Part shown: one piece after another, positions 44,109 to 56,156 of the stretch
How the letters are laid out: each line of letters begins with the position of its first letter
Position numbering within the stretch: position 1 is the first letter of the stretch
DNA from: Malania oleifera
Lineage: Eukaryota > Streptophyta > Magnoliopsida > Santalales > Ximeniaceae
Length of the DNA: 64,000 nt
Reading direction: 5' to 3'
Assembly (NCBI RefSeq): GCF_029873635.1
Contig: NC_080423.1
Span: 108,889,087 to 108,953,086 of the forward strand
Translations under genes and position numbers: made by a program
Notes under the pieces: model-generated
Databases searched by the model: none
What the model was told of the DNA's origin: nothing
What the model saw: only the letters and a program-made list of their open reading frames with translations

Positions 44109-46555
44109 CTGCCTTCTGCATGTATAATTCTCAAATGGTGAGCGAGTTTTGTAATGATATTCTAGACGCTAAATTAAAGATAAAAACGGTTAAAAAGAAG
44201 GTTAAACAAACTAATAATAAGGCATAAAAAATCACATATAAATTAATTTTTCCAAAAGAAAAATAAAATCAATCATTATACAAAAATTTCACTTGAGGCT
44301 TTTGAGAAATATAAAAGGCCAATACGTAGGTTCATGAAGCGAAAATTACTTCGCGACTCTTAGTCTTCTACTTTTTCAAAAACATTCACATAACGTATTC
44401 ATTGAATAAGCTATACCAAAGTACTACTAAAAATGAAAAATTATTTTAAGTACAATAATTTAAATTTTAAAAATTTAACATTAATTAACTATGCCGAAAA
44501 ATCAAATTTCTTGTTCACTAATTTGTTATATATTTTATTTTATTTATCAAACTTCTTAATAAATAAACATTAAAAAACATATTCTTTCATATTCTTTTAA
44601 AAGAAATTACCGAAAAGAGACCCAAAGGAAAAACTAATTGAAGAAATAAATAAACAAATGAAAATGTTTCTCAATCAACGAACTGGTCATGTACGTAAAG
44701 AAACTCAATTAGGTTTCTCAATTTCTACTTTCCTCTCCTCAGATTTCTCAACAGTTAACCACGCAGAGGAAAAATTAAGCATGGGTCAAAGCTTATTCGC
44801 TAGATTAAGATCTCCACATCAATAAGATCGCCATCATTAAAAAACAAAAAAAATCGATGGTGAGAAATAACCTTTGAGATGGAGAATGGAAACTTATAAT
44901 AAGCAATTAAAAAACCACATAATAATCAGACATGCAAATCATCAACTTTAACGACGCTCAATATATACGAAAAAATGTAAAAAGATTTTTTTTAAAAATA
45001 ATTACCTTCAAACAATATTTAATAGCGCCGTCAGTGGTTTCTGATTGAGAGCTTCGAGAACAATAATCAAAATAAATAATAAGCGAAGTTTATCTTGCAT
45101 GCATGAAGAAGAAGATAGACGAAGAAAGGAAGGAGCTTTGTGAAGGAGGAAGAGGAGATAAGGATAAGATAATTAATTGTGGTTGGCAACTGGCAGCTTC
45201 CCATTTGACAATGGGGATAAGGATAAGATATTCTTTGTGGTTTGAATTTTTTTTATTTTTATGTTTTTTGGTTAGGCTTGTGGGTTGAAAATTTGTACAA
45301 TTGGAATGAAAATTAAGTGTTGATATACTCTAAAATTTAATTTTTACTCATTAATTTAGTATATTTTTTATTTTTTTTATAGTGAAAGGTAAAAAGTGTA
45401 GCGGTTTCTTTTAATTTGTCAAAAAAAAATTATAAATGAGCAATTGGTTTTTGTATTTTTACAATATTTTTATTAAATAAAAAATTACACTAGTAATTTA
45501 TAAATGAGTAAGTGTCTGCTTTTTGTTGTGAAAATAATTTTTTTTTATTTTTTTGGTTTTTAAAAGTTATAAAAAATTTTAGTTTATTTTCAATTTTATA
45601 AAAAAAAATTGGATAAAAGAGAAACCAAAAAACAATAAATAATTTGTTCCATTATGTAAAATAAACTTCAATTTTTATTTCTCAATTTCAAAATTTGTTG
45701 AATTTTTTATAATTCTTTAAAAATTAAAATTAAAAAATAAAAATCATCGTTCACTAGTAATTAAATTCTAATTTTTTTTCCTAATGTAATTGCACCATAA
45801 GACTGGCTCTCCTTTGGTACGAAATATGTATGTAACTCCTTTCCACCAATTTTTTTCTTTTTTAGGGTTTGGGATTGAGCAATTTGTTGATTAACCCTAA
45901 GTTTAGAAAAGGATATAAATCTTAATTAATGAGCAATTTTTTACATTTGTGTGATTTCAACAAAATATGACATAAAATTGTAATAAATTTTGTTCAAACT
46001 CATCCAAATTCTGAGGTTCATACTTTAAAATATAAGAGTAAGTTTGCTTAATTTATAATCAATCTCCATCAATTTGATATTGTACTTCTTTTATAAGGAT
46101 CCTTTCTTGCTCTTGAAGAAATTCTGGAAAGTTAATGAGGCTGATCAGGACATCCAAAATGGGTTTTCTTATTTAGTTATTGTTAAGTTTTCTGTTCATC
46201 CTCTTTTCAGGTTGTAATTTCTCATCTCTTTCTTAATATATTTTGTTATATTGTATTAAATACTACTCATTCTGAAAATTTGATAATAATCTCTCCCATG
46301 CATGTATACATCTTTTGCATGTTTAATTAAATTCAAAATTGAGGTTATTTGGTATTTTTTGGTTGGACACAAGTGTCGCAATATCCTGGGGATCGTCTCT
46401 CTAAAGGAGATCAAATCTTTGAATCGCTCACATAATGGCGACTTCAAAGTTAATGAGAATAATGAGTTTACAATTTTCTCCAACAGGTCGCAACGTCTTA
46501 AGGGAGTGATTTCCAAAAAAAAAGTCAAAATTATGAATTGTCTCGATTGAATGAC
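44109..46555. other. 5' flank of CNL-B and following spacer
   Basis: 44109-45840 matches the unit A flank without the A-only block and without the internal duplication. The leader and promoter of CNL-B should lie in the first few hundred bases on the minus strand. 45841-46555 is unassigned AT-rich sequence with no gene. Confidence 0.6.
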
Positions 46556-46559
46556 GACT

Positions 46560-47230
46560 TCAAAATAAATGAAAATAATGGATTTAAAATCATATCTGAT
46601 AGAGTCGTTACTAACCTATTTTATCGCGGGTGAGGTTAGAACACTAATTAATTGCTACCAATTAATTGATTTCTAAGATAACGTGGGGCCAATAAAATGA
46701 TGCTTAAAGTTTTGCACATCGAGATAAGGTTCAGGGCCAATCATACTGGCGTCAAGTTTCAAAAGAAGGTTTATTAGGCATGTCCATTTAATTTAATTAA
46801 AAAAGCACACAAATATATGTAGAGACAAGATACACGTACAAGTGAATATGTTAAGTTATTGTGTACTCAAATAAATATGCGAGAAAATATACCAAATAAA
46901 TAACCATAAAATATGTGCATCGAACTCTGATGATCAAATAAAATCACTCTCGAGCAAACCCGAAGTGATTCTACTAGATGTTCCATCTCTAAGGAAGTGG
47001 TTGAGCATTGGATGGATTGCTTAACCTTATTTTAGGAGTTTTCTTTTCTCCTGGAGATGTACACACACCCAGTCACCCATGCACATGCAAATCAAAAGGT
47101 TTCAAAAATATATAATAAAAGTAAATCATGCATAAACTAACTAATTAAGATTACATTAGAGGTTTCAAAAATTAAAAGGCATAAAAAGGGGTCCTATTGG
47201 GTTAAGCACCTTTCAAATTTTTTTCATGAT
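46560..47230. mobile_element. LTR-like fragment related to 31561-31830
   Basis: Contains AGAGTCGTTACTAACC and then TTGCTACCAATTAATTG, TTTTGCACATCGAGATAAGG and a GTGGTTGAGCATTGG stretch. The GAGTCG.(C/T)ACTAACC motif and the order are shared with 31670-31810. No ends or genes seen. Tentative Gypsy-type fossil. Confidence 0.35.
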
Positions 47231-47289
47231 TTTTTATAAAAATTTTTTTGGGCATTTTTTGACTTTTTTTTTATAAATTTTTTATGGAA

Positions 47290-48895
47290 TTTTCAAAAAT
47301 TTTCACTGCATTTAGAATTTACTTGTCTATTTTTTACTTTTATTACTAAATTTTTTCTTCTAATTTTTTTTCTACAAAATTTTGAATTTTTTTGGTATTT
47401 TTCTTATTTTTAAATAATTCAAAATAGTTTTCCCTTTTTATATTTACAAAAAACCAAAAAGTATATAATTTTTTTTATTTTATAAATTTCTAATGTCTAT
47501 AGAAAATTTTCACAAATTTTCTGATTTTTTCGTATTTTTAATTTTATTTATTAATTTTAAGATGATTTAAAAAAAATATTAATTATTCTTTTTTATTTTT
47601 GAGAAACCTGATAGTTTTTTATTGACTAGAACAATGAAACTTGTATAGCCATCTCCTTTGTTCATCTTCTTTGGTCTTAGCAATCAAGAGGCAAACACAT
47701 GACTAGTTTAAAAAATGCACAAATCTATGTACCTCTGTTAATTGCATTACATTATTTATTTTAAATTAAAAACAGCCATGTCAGCCCTCTCTCCTTCATC
47801 CTCACATATTAGAGTACGACTCTCTAGATCTTACTCTTTGTTTTCATCTTCTTCTTTCTTTTAAGGAATGAATTATTATTATTTTATTTCTCAAAATATC
47901 TAACATTTTAGTACCCCACCCTCTCTTCTATGTGTATCGATAGGAGTCCAAATGTTACAAGTCATTCTTATTTAAATTTTTACAGGTGGTCGCAGTTGAA
48001 GATCAATCCATGTACACCATTCAATTTTTGACAACACATTTTTTCAACAATCTCTTCTCTATCGAAGATGAAGAGTAGTTGATCAAAAGACATTCTTTTG
48101 ATCTGTAGACGACCTTTTTATGTTTCATGAATTGATACACCAATTACCAAGTGCATGCAGATCTTTTATGACACCATCAGAGCATCCAAACTAGACAACA
48201 GCTTAGAAACTTTAATCTCTTTTTAGTGTTTTGTTTGGTTGCTTCTAAGAAAATACCTAAATCTTTAAAGCTAATCTTGCAGTCTACTTTGACTAGGTAA
48301 TTTTTATCTTACATAGCTTGAACGTAAGATTTCTTTGAGATTGTATTCCATTCAAACTTGTTGTGGACTCTTCTTGCTTAATTTGTTGTTGTTGATCGGA
48401 CATCGTGACACCTTCGGCCTTTTGATTTCCTCCTTTGAATTTTGTGCATTCCTTTATTTGATAGTCCATCTTGAAATTTAGGTAGAATGTGCCTCTCTTG
48501 CTAATCTTTTTCATAATCCTTAAAAATGATCTACCATATTTTTTGATGAACAAATAGAAATAAGTTCTCGATTTCCATACCGTTACTATGTCTTGATCTT
48601 TTTCTTTATCGACTGACTTTAGACTAGATATGTTAGAAGAATGACTTTTTTTTGTTAAGCTCAGCATTATAATCGATAACGTCTTAAGTTATATACTACT
48701 TTTAAATGGATGATATAGGGTACCCAAATTTAAGTTTAAGACTTGTTTCATCAAAAACAAAAAAAAATAAAAAACAAAAAAAATGGATGCAAATATTAGG
48801 TTAGATGACTAAATCTCAAACAATAAACGGACCATCTTTCACGTTGCTGTTCAAAATTTCCTCACTATATTCTATATACATATAAAATAATTTTT
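47290..48895. repeat. Left arm of large inverted repeat
   Basis: Reverse-complements 51660-54600 once the LINE and its extra flank copy are set aside. Block matches include TTGGTCTTAGCAATCAAGAGG, the gag-like stretch, and TTATATACTACTTTTAA.TGG. The arm is about 1.6 kb with visible divergence. Confidence 0.8.
48293..48667 (-). pseudogene. Gag-like zinc-knuckle remnant (copy 1 of 3)
   Basis: A 124-residue open stretch contains GRSFLRIMKKISKRGTFYLN, then FKMDYQIKECTKFKGGNQKA and a Gln-rich tail. The KMDYQIKECTKFKG part resembles a decayed retroelement zinc knuckle. Copies recur at 50463-50750 (same strand) and ~51960-52240 (opposite strand), all broken or partial. The element family is uncertain (probably Copia). 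Confidence 0.45.
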
Positions 48896-49143
48896 TTCTT
48901 GATTATAATCAAACCTTTTGCTTTAAAAATAGAAAGAAAAATAAGGATAAAAAATAACAACCAATTAAACAATAAAAAGAAAATCGTATTTTTCTTTTTA
49001 TTTTTAATTTTTTGTTTTCAAATTTCAAAACCCAAAGGCTAAAATTTGATAGCTGACTGGGCAGATCCCTTCCATTAAAAAGTGATCTGACATTATTTGA
49101 TAATAAAATTTAAGTAAAGAATAAAACCGATGTTAACGCAAAG

Positions 49144-49400
49144 TTGAATGATTGGTTTAAGCTTATTGACATTAATTCCGAGAGCCAATCGGGGAGTCCT
49201 GATGATGCTTTCACGGCCTCTGAATTCGTCAGCGAGAAAGCCATTCTCCGGCATATATACCTAACTCCCCATTTCTCGCCTTCTCCTCGTAAATTTGAAT
49301 TGCCGGCCGGAGGACATATAACCATATCCCATCGGCGAGGGGAAGTTGCCAGCGCACCGATGTTAATCCGGCGTTCAATCTCCGTCGATCTGTAATCATC
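49144..49400. other. GC-rich island, unclassified
   Basis: Clearly GC-richer than its surroundings, with both strands open over ~250-330 bp. A TATATACC motif sits near 49253 and CGGCGAGG-type motifs follow. It may be a promoter/5' exon remnant of a host gene. Neither strand gives a protein I recognise. Confidence 0.3.
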
Positions 49401-49454
49401 AATGAAATCAGTGTTTTCCCGATAATTCATTACCACATGTTTCATTCTCTCTCT

Positions 49455-50225
49455 TCAGCACGCACTTGTTCTTTGCAGATTTCTCTGATTCTAATCTATT
49501 TCGATCCAATAAACTGCCAAATGGTTTCAATTAGTACTCTTTGCCTGTCTTAAATTTTTAATTTATGTCTTCTTGTTCTCATTGATCAATTTGCTCGTTT
49601 TCCCTTGCGTCTTCTTCTTTCTCACCGATCTCTCATCTCAATATAAATCAAACATGTGTAACAATAATATATTAGAATTTTTTTTTAAAAAAAATTGATT
49701 GAAGCAAGTACTTTTTTTTTTGGATTACGCACTGAATTTTCACGTGTCCATTTTACGGTCCACATGACTAATTCCACACCCCTTAAAACTGACCTCACAA
49801 CTCCAAAGGGAGGTAAATTTCAGGAATCCACGGGTGGAAACAAACCCGAAAGGGTTTGAATACCTGACCTCATGAGAGATACTCCCGCAGCCCGCACTAC
49901 CACTTGAACCACACCGATTTACCCTGGGGGTTAAATTGAAGCAATTACTTGATCGGAAAGGTGCATGTTGTGCATATGCAACTCTAATATTTAAATTTAT
50001 TATTTTATTTATATAATATTCAATTTTTTTTTAAATGAAATCTATTTTGTTAAGCTATTAGCTATGTATAATTTGTTAATCTTATAAATTGTAATTGAAA
50101 AATAATTTATAAGATCAAGGGAATTTTAAACAATACATTTTTCTCTTAATTAGTTGTACAAATCCATAGCCCATAAAATTAATTTTATTTTATTTCAAAA
50201 TTAAAATCGATGTTTGAGAATAGTT
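49455..50225. repeat. Direct-duplicated segment, copy 1 (copy 2: 50770-51275)
   Basis: 49480-49710 matches 50770-50985, and 49935-50225 matches 50978-51275. A SINE between them in copy 1 has no counterpart in copy 2. With the gag-like piece at 48290-48600 (matching 50463-50750), the two copies form one larger direct duplication in which copy 2 lacks the stretch around the GC-rich island. Confidence 0.85.
49714..49934 (-). mobile_element. tRNA-derived SINE with 16-bp target duplication
   Basis: On the minus strand it starts near CCCCAGGGTAAATCGG. Box A-like TGGTTCAAGTGGTAGTGCGG follows, then box B-like GGTATTCAAACCC about 35 bp later, then a ~120-bp body and an A-rich tail (T-run 49712-49721 on plus). 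Target copies are ATTGAAGCAAGTACTT (49698-49713) and ATTGAAGCAATTACTT (49935-49950). The duplicate copy at ~50978-51000 has a single ATTGAAGCAATTACTT and no SINE, which is an empty site. About 220 bp long, apparently complete. Confidence 0.85.
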
Positions 50226-50462
50226 GTGAGATACTGGTATATATATACAGATATATATTTTGTACTGGGTTATTTTTGAAATGCTGGTTGTGGATATGGA
50301 TATCTGGATGTTATAGTGTTCGTTTTTGGGTTGTTATATGGAACTCTGGTATTTATTTAAGATTATTTATTTATATTCTGCTGCGTGCATGTTAATTATG
50401 GTATCAAATGCAATTGATTAGAACACGTGGCATTCAGGCCTCATTTGGCGGGTTTTGGGGCC

Positions 50463-50750
50463 TCACAGCTAGAACGTAACATTTCTTTGAGATTGTATTC
50501 CTTTCAAACTTGTTGTAAACTCTTCCTGCTTAATTTGTTGTTGTTGATCGGACATCGCCTTCAGCCTTTTGATTTCCTCCTTTAAATTTTATGCATTCCT
50601 TTATTTGATAGTCCATCTTGAAATTTAGGTAGAATGTGCCTCTGTTGCTAATCTTTTTCATAATCCTTAAAAATGCTCTACCATATTTTCTTATAAACAA
50701 ATAGAAATAAGTTCTCAATCTTTTTACTTTGCCTTAATCCATTTCTTTAT
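50463..50750 (-). pseudogene. Gag-like zinc-knuckle remnant (copy 2 of 3)
   Basis: Close match to 48293-48667 with FKMDYQIKEC.KFKGGNQKAE. Partial and broken. Confidence 0.4.
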
Positions 50751-51659
50751 TGATTGACTTTATTGATTGACTCTGATTCTAATCTATTTCGATCGAATAA
50801 ACTGCCAAATGGTTTCAATTAGTACTCTTTACCTGTCTTAAATTTTTAATTTATGTCGTCTTGTTCTTATTGATCAATTTGCTCACTTTCCCTTACGTCT
50901 TCTTCTTCTCACTGATCTCTCATCTCAATATAAATCAAACATGTGTAACAATAAAATATTAGAATTTTAAAAAAAAAAAAATTGAAGCAATTACTTGATC
51001 GGAAAGGTGCATGTTGTGCATATGCAACTCTAATATTTAAATTTATTATTTTATTTATATAATATTCAATTTTTTTAAATGAAATCTATTTTGTTAAACT
51101 ATTAGCTATGTATAATTTGTTAATCTTATAAATTGTAATTGAAAAATAATTTATGAGATCAAGGGAATGTTAAAAACAATACATTTTTCTCTTAATTTGT
51201 TGTATAGATCCAAAGCCCATAAAATTAATTTTATTTTATTTCAAAATTAGAATTGATGTTTGAGAATAGTTGGTTTATTAATTATTTTTAAAACTAAAAT
51301 GCTCCTTACACACGTACACCATCAAATTAAATTTAAAATTAAAATTTAATTTTCATAAAAATTTAAAATTAGATTTTATGGGAGTTAAGGGACTACAGTA
51401 TTAAGCTTGTTGATAAAATAATTTTAGAAACTAGTTAAAATTTAGAAGCTCTTGGAGCATAGTGACAAAATTTTGGACGATAAGCATGATCTAATCATTT
51501 AACTTTGTGTTAGTGTTGGTTTTATTCTTTTAAGAAAATTTAGATACACAAATTTAGGTAGCTAAACTTAAATTTTGTTACCAAATAATGTCAAATTTAC
51601 CTCATGCATATAAAAATGTAATTTAATACAACATTAACAATTGATAATCAAGAAAACTA

Positions 51660-54600
51660 TGAAAAAAAAATATTATGTATGTATATAGAACATAGTGATC
51701 ACGAAATTTTGAACAGTAACCATGAATGATGATTTGTTTATTGTTTGAGATTTACTCATCTAACCTAATATTTGCATTGTTCGTTCTTTATTTTTGTATT
51801 TTTCTAAAATAGGTTTTGAACTTAGATTTGGATACCCTATATCATCCACTTAAAAGTAGTATATAACTTAAGACCTCATCGGTTATAATGCTAGACTTGA
51901 CAAAAAAAGTCATTCTTCTAGCATTTCTAGTCTAGAGTGAGTCGGTAAAGAAATGGATTAAGGCAAGGAAACGGTATAAAAATCGAGAAGTTATTTCTAT
52001 TTGTTCATCAAAAAAATATAATCGAGCATTTTTAAGGATTATGGAAAAGTTTAGCAATAATAGAGGCACATTCTACATAAATTTTGAGATGGACTACCTG
52101 ATGAAGGAATGCACAAAACTTAAAGGGGGAAATCAAAAGGCTGAAGGCGTCACAATGTCCGATCAACAGCAACAAAGCAGGAAGAATCCACAACAAGTTT
52201 GAAGGGAATACAATCTAAAGGAAATCTTACGTTCAAGCTATGCAAGACAAAAATTACGTAGTCTGAAGAGATTGCAAGATTAGCTTTAAAGATTCAGGTA
52301 TTTTCTTAGAAGCGGATTAACAAAACACTAAAAAAGATATTAAAGTTTCTAAGATGTTGTCTGGTCGGATGCTTTGATGATGGTATAAAAGATCTGCATG
52401 CACTTGGTAATTAGTGTATCAATTCATGGAACATTAGAGGCTATCTACATATCAAAAGAATGTCTTTTAATGAGCTGCTCTTTATCTTCGATAGGGAAGA
52501 GATTGCTAATAACGTTTGTTGCCAACAATTGAATGACATACATAGATTGATCTTTCGACCGCAACCATCTATAAGAATTCAAACAAGAATGACTGTAACA
52601 TTTGGATTTCTATCGACGCATGTAGAAGAGAGGGTGGTGGTAGTAAAATGTTAGATATTTTGAGAAATAAATAAAAATAATAATTTTTTCACTTTTTTTT
52701 TTTTTAAAAAAGGATAAAAAAAATTAATAATGTAATGCAATTCATAGAGATACGTAGATTTGTACTCTTTTGAAAGTAAGTAGTCATGTATTTGCCTCTT
52801 GATTGTTAAGACCAAAGAAAGAGGACCGGAGGAGATGTTGTTCTACTCAATAAAAATCTATCATGTTTCTTGCAAAAAACAGAATAATTGTTTTCTTTCT
52901 TTTTAAAATCATCTTAAAATTAATAATTAATAATAAAAATATTAAAAATATGAAAATTTGTGAAACTTTTCTATGAAAATTAGAAATTTAGAAAATAAAA
53001 AAATAAATATAATTTGGCATTTTTTATTGCTCAGAAGAATTTCGTGAAGAGCCTGGTTTAGATGCTTGACTGTAGATGATAAAATTCAGGTTAAAGGAAT
53101 ATTGATGACTTCAGCTTGTGATTGCTGCGTTCAGAGAAGTCAGGAAAATATTGATCATATTCTTCCTTTAGGTGAGGTGGCTGCAGAGGTTTGGTATCGG
53201 GCTAGTGTGGCATTGGAGATTCCTTTCCAACAATCTCTTCCTTGGAAAAATAAAATGACAAATTGGTTCCACTATACTAAAAATCGTCTATTAAAGGTAC
53301 TTTCTTCGGGCTGATTCCGTGTTTGATTACATGGTACCTCTGGAATCGAAGATGTAAAGCGAGAATGAAAGGAGTAATGCAGATCAGATGTTGAGAAATG
53401 TTGGATTCGAGGTTAGTTTTATTGCCGAGAGCAACAATTCTTTTCAAAAATTGAAGAAGTCGGATACTAAAATTTTGAACGAGTTTCAAATTAAGCATCA
53501 GGGAGTTTGCGACAAGTCTGAAAAAATTATTTCGTGGGTTAAACCTCTAGTAGGGTGGATAAACTTAATTGTGATGGGAATTATAGGGGCAACTCAGGTA
53601 CTTCAGGAGGTGGAGGAATTATTCGGGATTGTCATGACATGGTAAAAGCGATTTTTTCTAGTTATTTTGGTAATGGTACGAATAATAGTGCGGAATTAAA
53701 AGCAATCAGGGAAGGAATTCATTTGTGCAAACGTTTGCATTATTTTAATGTCATTATTGGAAGTGACTAGCGAATTGTAGTTGATTGGCTTCGGAAAGGT
53801 AGATGTACTTTATAGTATATTTTGGAATTTTGGGAGGAGCTCGTGGTGAAGTTAGAAGGAGTGAACGTCATGATGTTGCATCAATATAGGGAAGACAATA
53901 GTGCAATTGATTTTCTTGCTAAAGAAGGAGAAAGAGGAAACTATGTAATCTACGAAAAACAACAACTTCTACCATGTTATCTGAAAGCTATTTGTCGGAT
54001 GGATAGGTGAGGTCTTGTTTCCGTTTGTCGTTAGTTCAACTCTAGAGTTTCGTTTGGTATATTTTGATTTGATTTTGGTTGTGTTTATGTTTTTATCTTC
54101 TTTGCTAGGTATATTTAGTTTTGTTGTCCTAGTTAAGTTGGTTACTGGGGTTGGTTTTTTGGGAGGGTTTTTTTGTACCCTCCCTTATGTTTTATTTTGT
54201 AACCATGGATTCCTTCGCCAAAAGTGATGGTTTATTAATAAATAAATGGAGGTGCCGCTTTCTTTTAGTAAAAAATAAAAATAAAAAAAAATCTGCCATG
54301 CTTCTAAAAAAAAAAAAAAAATTGTTTTCTTTCTTTTTAAAATCATCTTAAAATTAATAATTAATAATAAAAATACTAAAAATATGAAAATTTGTGAAAC
54401 ATTTCTATAAAAATCAGAAATTTAGAAAATAAAAAAATAAATAAAATTTTTGGTTTTGTGTAAATATTAAAAAAGGAAAAAAAATTCTTTTAAATTATTA
54501 AAAAATACAAAAAGGTCAAAATTTTGTAGAAAAAAAAAATTACAGTAAAAAAATTTAGTAATAAAAGTCAAAAAATGACAAGAAAATTCTAAAACGAAGA
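51660..54600. repeat. Right arm of large inverted repeat, enlarged by a LINE
   Basis: Reverse complement of 47290-48895. It contains the third gag-like copy (~51960-52240, plus strand) and is interrupted at 53016-54291 by a LINE and its flank duplication. Confidence 0.8.
52858..54450 (+). mobile_element. 5'-truncated plant LINE flanked by ~158-bp direct repeats
   Basis: Body about 53016-54291. It holds the RT-associated zinc-binding domain (CDCCVQRSQENIDHI...EVW, ~53120-53205). Then comes an RNase H domain (~53560-54005: KLNCDGNYRG, GGGGIIRD, NNSAELKAI, then MMLHQYREDNSAIDFLAKEG), and then the 3' tail shared with 5480-5756 and an A-rich end. The endonuclease and reverse transcriptase are absent. 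Both domains lie in one reading frame, but in-frame stops (for example after IIGSD near 53768) and a shift between ~53315 and 53555 show that it is dead. The repeats 52858-53015 and 54292-54450 are near-identical. The left inverted-repeat arm (47460-47640) has this sequence once without the LINE. Confidence 0.85.
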
Positions 54601-54605
54601 TAATT

Positions 54606-55305
54606 TTTCTTTCCTTCCCCTTCTTTCAATCTCTCTGTTTCACTCTTTATCTTTCTTTCTTAGTATGAGATATGAATTTTTCTTTCTCCATTTTGTATTT
54701 GAGAAGCTCCCTATTTGTAGGCAAAGTAGGAGCCAAGGAAGGCCCTGATTGACCCTCCCATTTATTGGATCAGGCAATTGATTGATTCTTTTATTTATTT
54801 TACTCATTAATGCATTACTCTTTCTCCTAGGCTCAGCCAGGCCCACTATGGGCCTACAATTTCAAAAATAGTCCAAAATGGGCTTTGTGTTGGTATAGGC
54901 CCACAATAGGCCTAAAAAACACAAAACAGGCCCAATTTTTGGGCCTCGTGATGGGCTGCTACTAAGCTGGAAATTTTTCTTCTTTTGCGTGTGTAGGTGC
55001 AGGACTTTGGGAGGCTCTACAAGACCACTGAAGATGTTGTGTGTTGCGTTGTGTGTGTGTGTATTTTTTTTTAAAGTATTCATTTTTTATTTTTGATTGT
55101 ATTAATGAAGAGCAAATTATTGTACAATGGTCCCATCTATGCATACATAAATCCGACAATGAGGAGAGCAAAATGAGTGACCATGCCTAGGAAAAAAACC
55201 TTATACGTCCACAAATTTAAACTAAGAATAAATATTAGAAAAACAAAAAAGAATCCTAAAGTTTTGTTGTATAAAGTCTCGGACTTCAGGACAAAATGGG
55301 GTGTC

Positions 55306-55343
<38 letters not shown>

Positions 55344-55865
55344 AATAGTACCACTACAAACCATGTCTCCCAATTTTATTAGAATATATTAATTTTTTAA
55401 TTTTTAATTTTTAAAATTGAGAGTTGGAGGACAGAAAATGCATACGATTTTATTTTCATACAAAATAGAATATTCAAAACCTAAGCATATGCTTAGTTTC
55501 ATAAAATAATTTAATTTTTTTCATTCTGATTTTCTAAAAGTTACAGAAGAAGATAATTTTCATTTCTACAACATTTTTTTGAAATAATTTTGGCACTATT
55601 TCTCTATGAGATTGGTTTTATTTTTTATTATTTATTTTTCAAATAATTACAAAAATGCCTCACTATTTTTAAATTTTTAAAATTATATAGCATGAAATTC
55701 AGATCTTAAACCTTAATTTATGTGAATCATGTTCAAAATTTCTTCAAAATCTACACAAATTTAAAGTCAAATTCTAAAATTCTATAATTTCAAACATTAC
55801 AAATTAAAAAATTAGAAAACAAATTATCTATTATTTTAAAATGTGAAAATATAAAAAAGAAAAAA
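54606..55865. repeat. Dispersed ~1.2-kb repeat, copy 2
   Basis: Partner of 7965-9200 in the same orientation. Compared with copy 1 it has an extra ~45 bp near 54680-54718 and a (TA)n run at 55308-55340. Confidence 0.75.
55308..55340. repeat. (TA)n microsatellite
   Basis: About 32 bp of AT/TA repeat inside the dispersed repeat. Confidence 0.95.
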
Positions 55866-56109
55866 TATTTTATGCAGGCGGGGAGGAATATGGCATGGCA
55901 CATGGGCTTGCTCCTGCTCTGCAGAGTTTTCCTTTTTCAGTTCTTTCAATTTTTACTTTTATATTTTGAGAAGTATTAAAAACTTTTGGGGGGAGGCCCG
56001 AGGGGGGTAGGGTTGGAAATGGTTGTCCGGATTCTCGAGTAATGACACCCCACCCAGAGATTTAATTCCCACGCCAATTTTTCTATTAATTAATATGCAC
56101 AAAACCCAT

Positions 56110-56156
56110 AAAGAGGAGAGAGAGAGAGATCCAGAAGGAGAGAGAGAGAGAGAGAG
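56110..56156 (+). promoter_or_regulatory. (GA)n leader of the DUF3339 gene
   Basis: Two GAGAGAGA runs separated by TCCAGAAG lie directly before the ATG. GA/CT-rich leaders are common in plant 5' untranslated regions and may bind GAGA-type factors. That role is inference. Confidence 0.5.

Larger units (their letters stand above)
32375..45840. repeat. Duplicated segment, unit B
   Basis: Direct partner of unit A (9864-28240). It is shorter because it lacks several blocks found in A. It keeps RNase H sequence of Copia that A has lost and holds a much smaller piece of the nested Gypsy. The right end is near TAATGTAATTGCACCATAAG at 45785-45805. Confidence 0.9.

Noticed and set aside
49840-49920. 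Possible tRNA gene
   Set aside because: Box A and box B are present, but no cloverleaf acceptor pairing is seen. The A-rich tail, the ~120-bp extra body and the target duplication identify a SINE.
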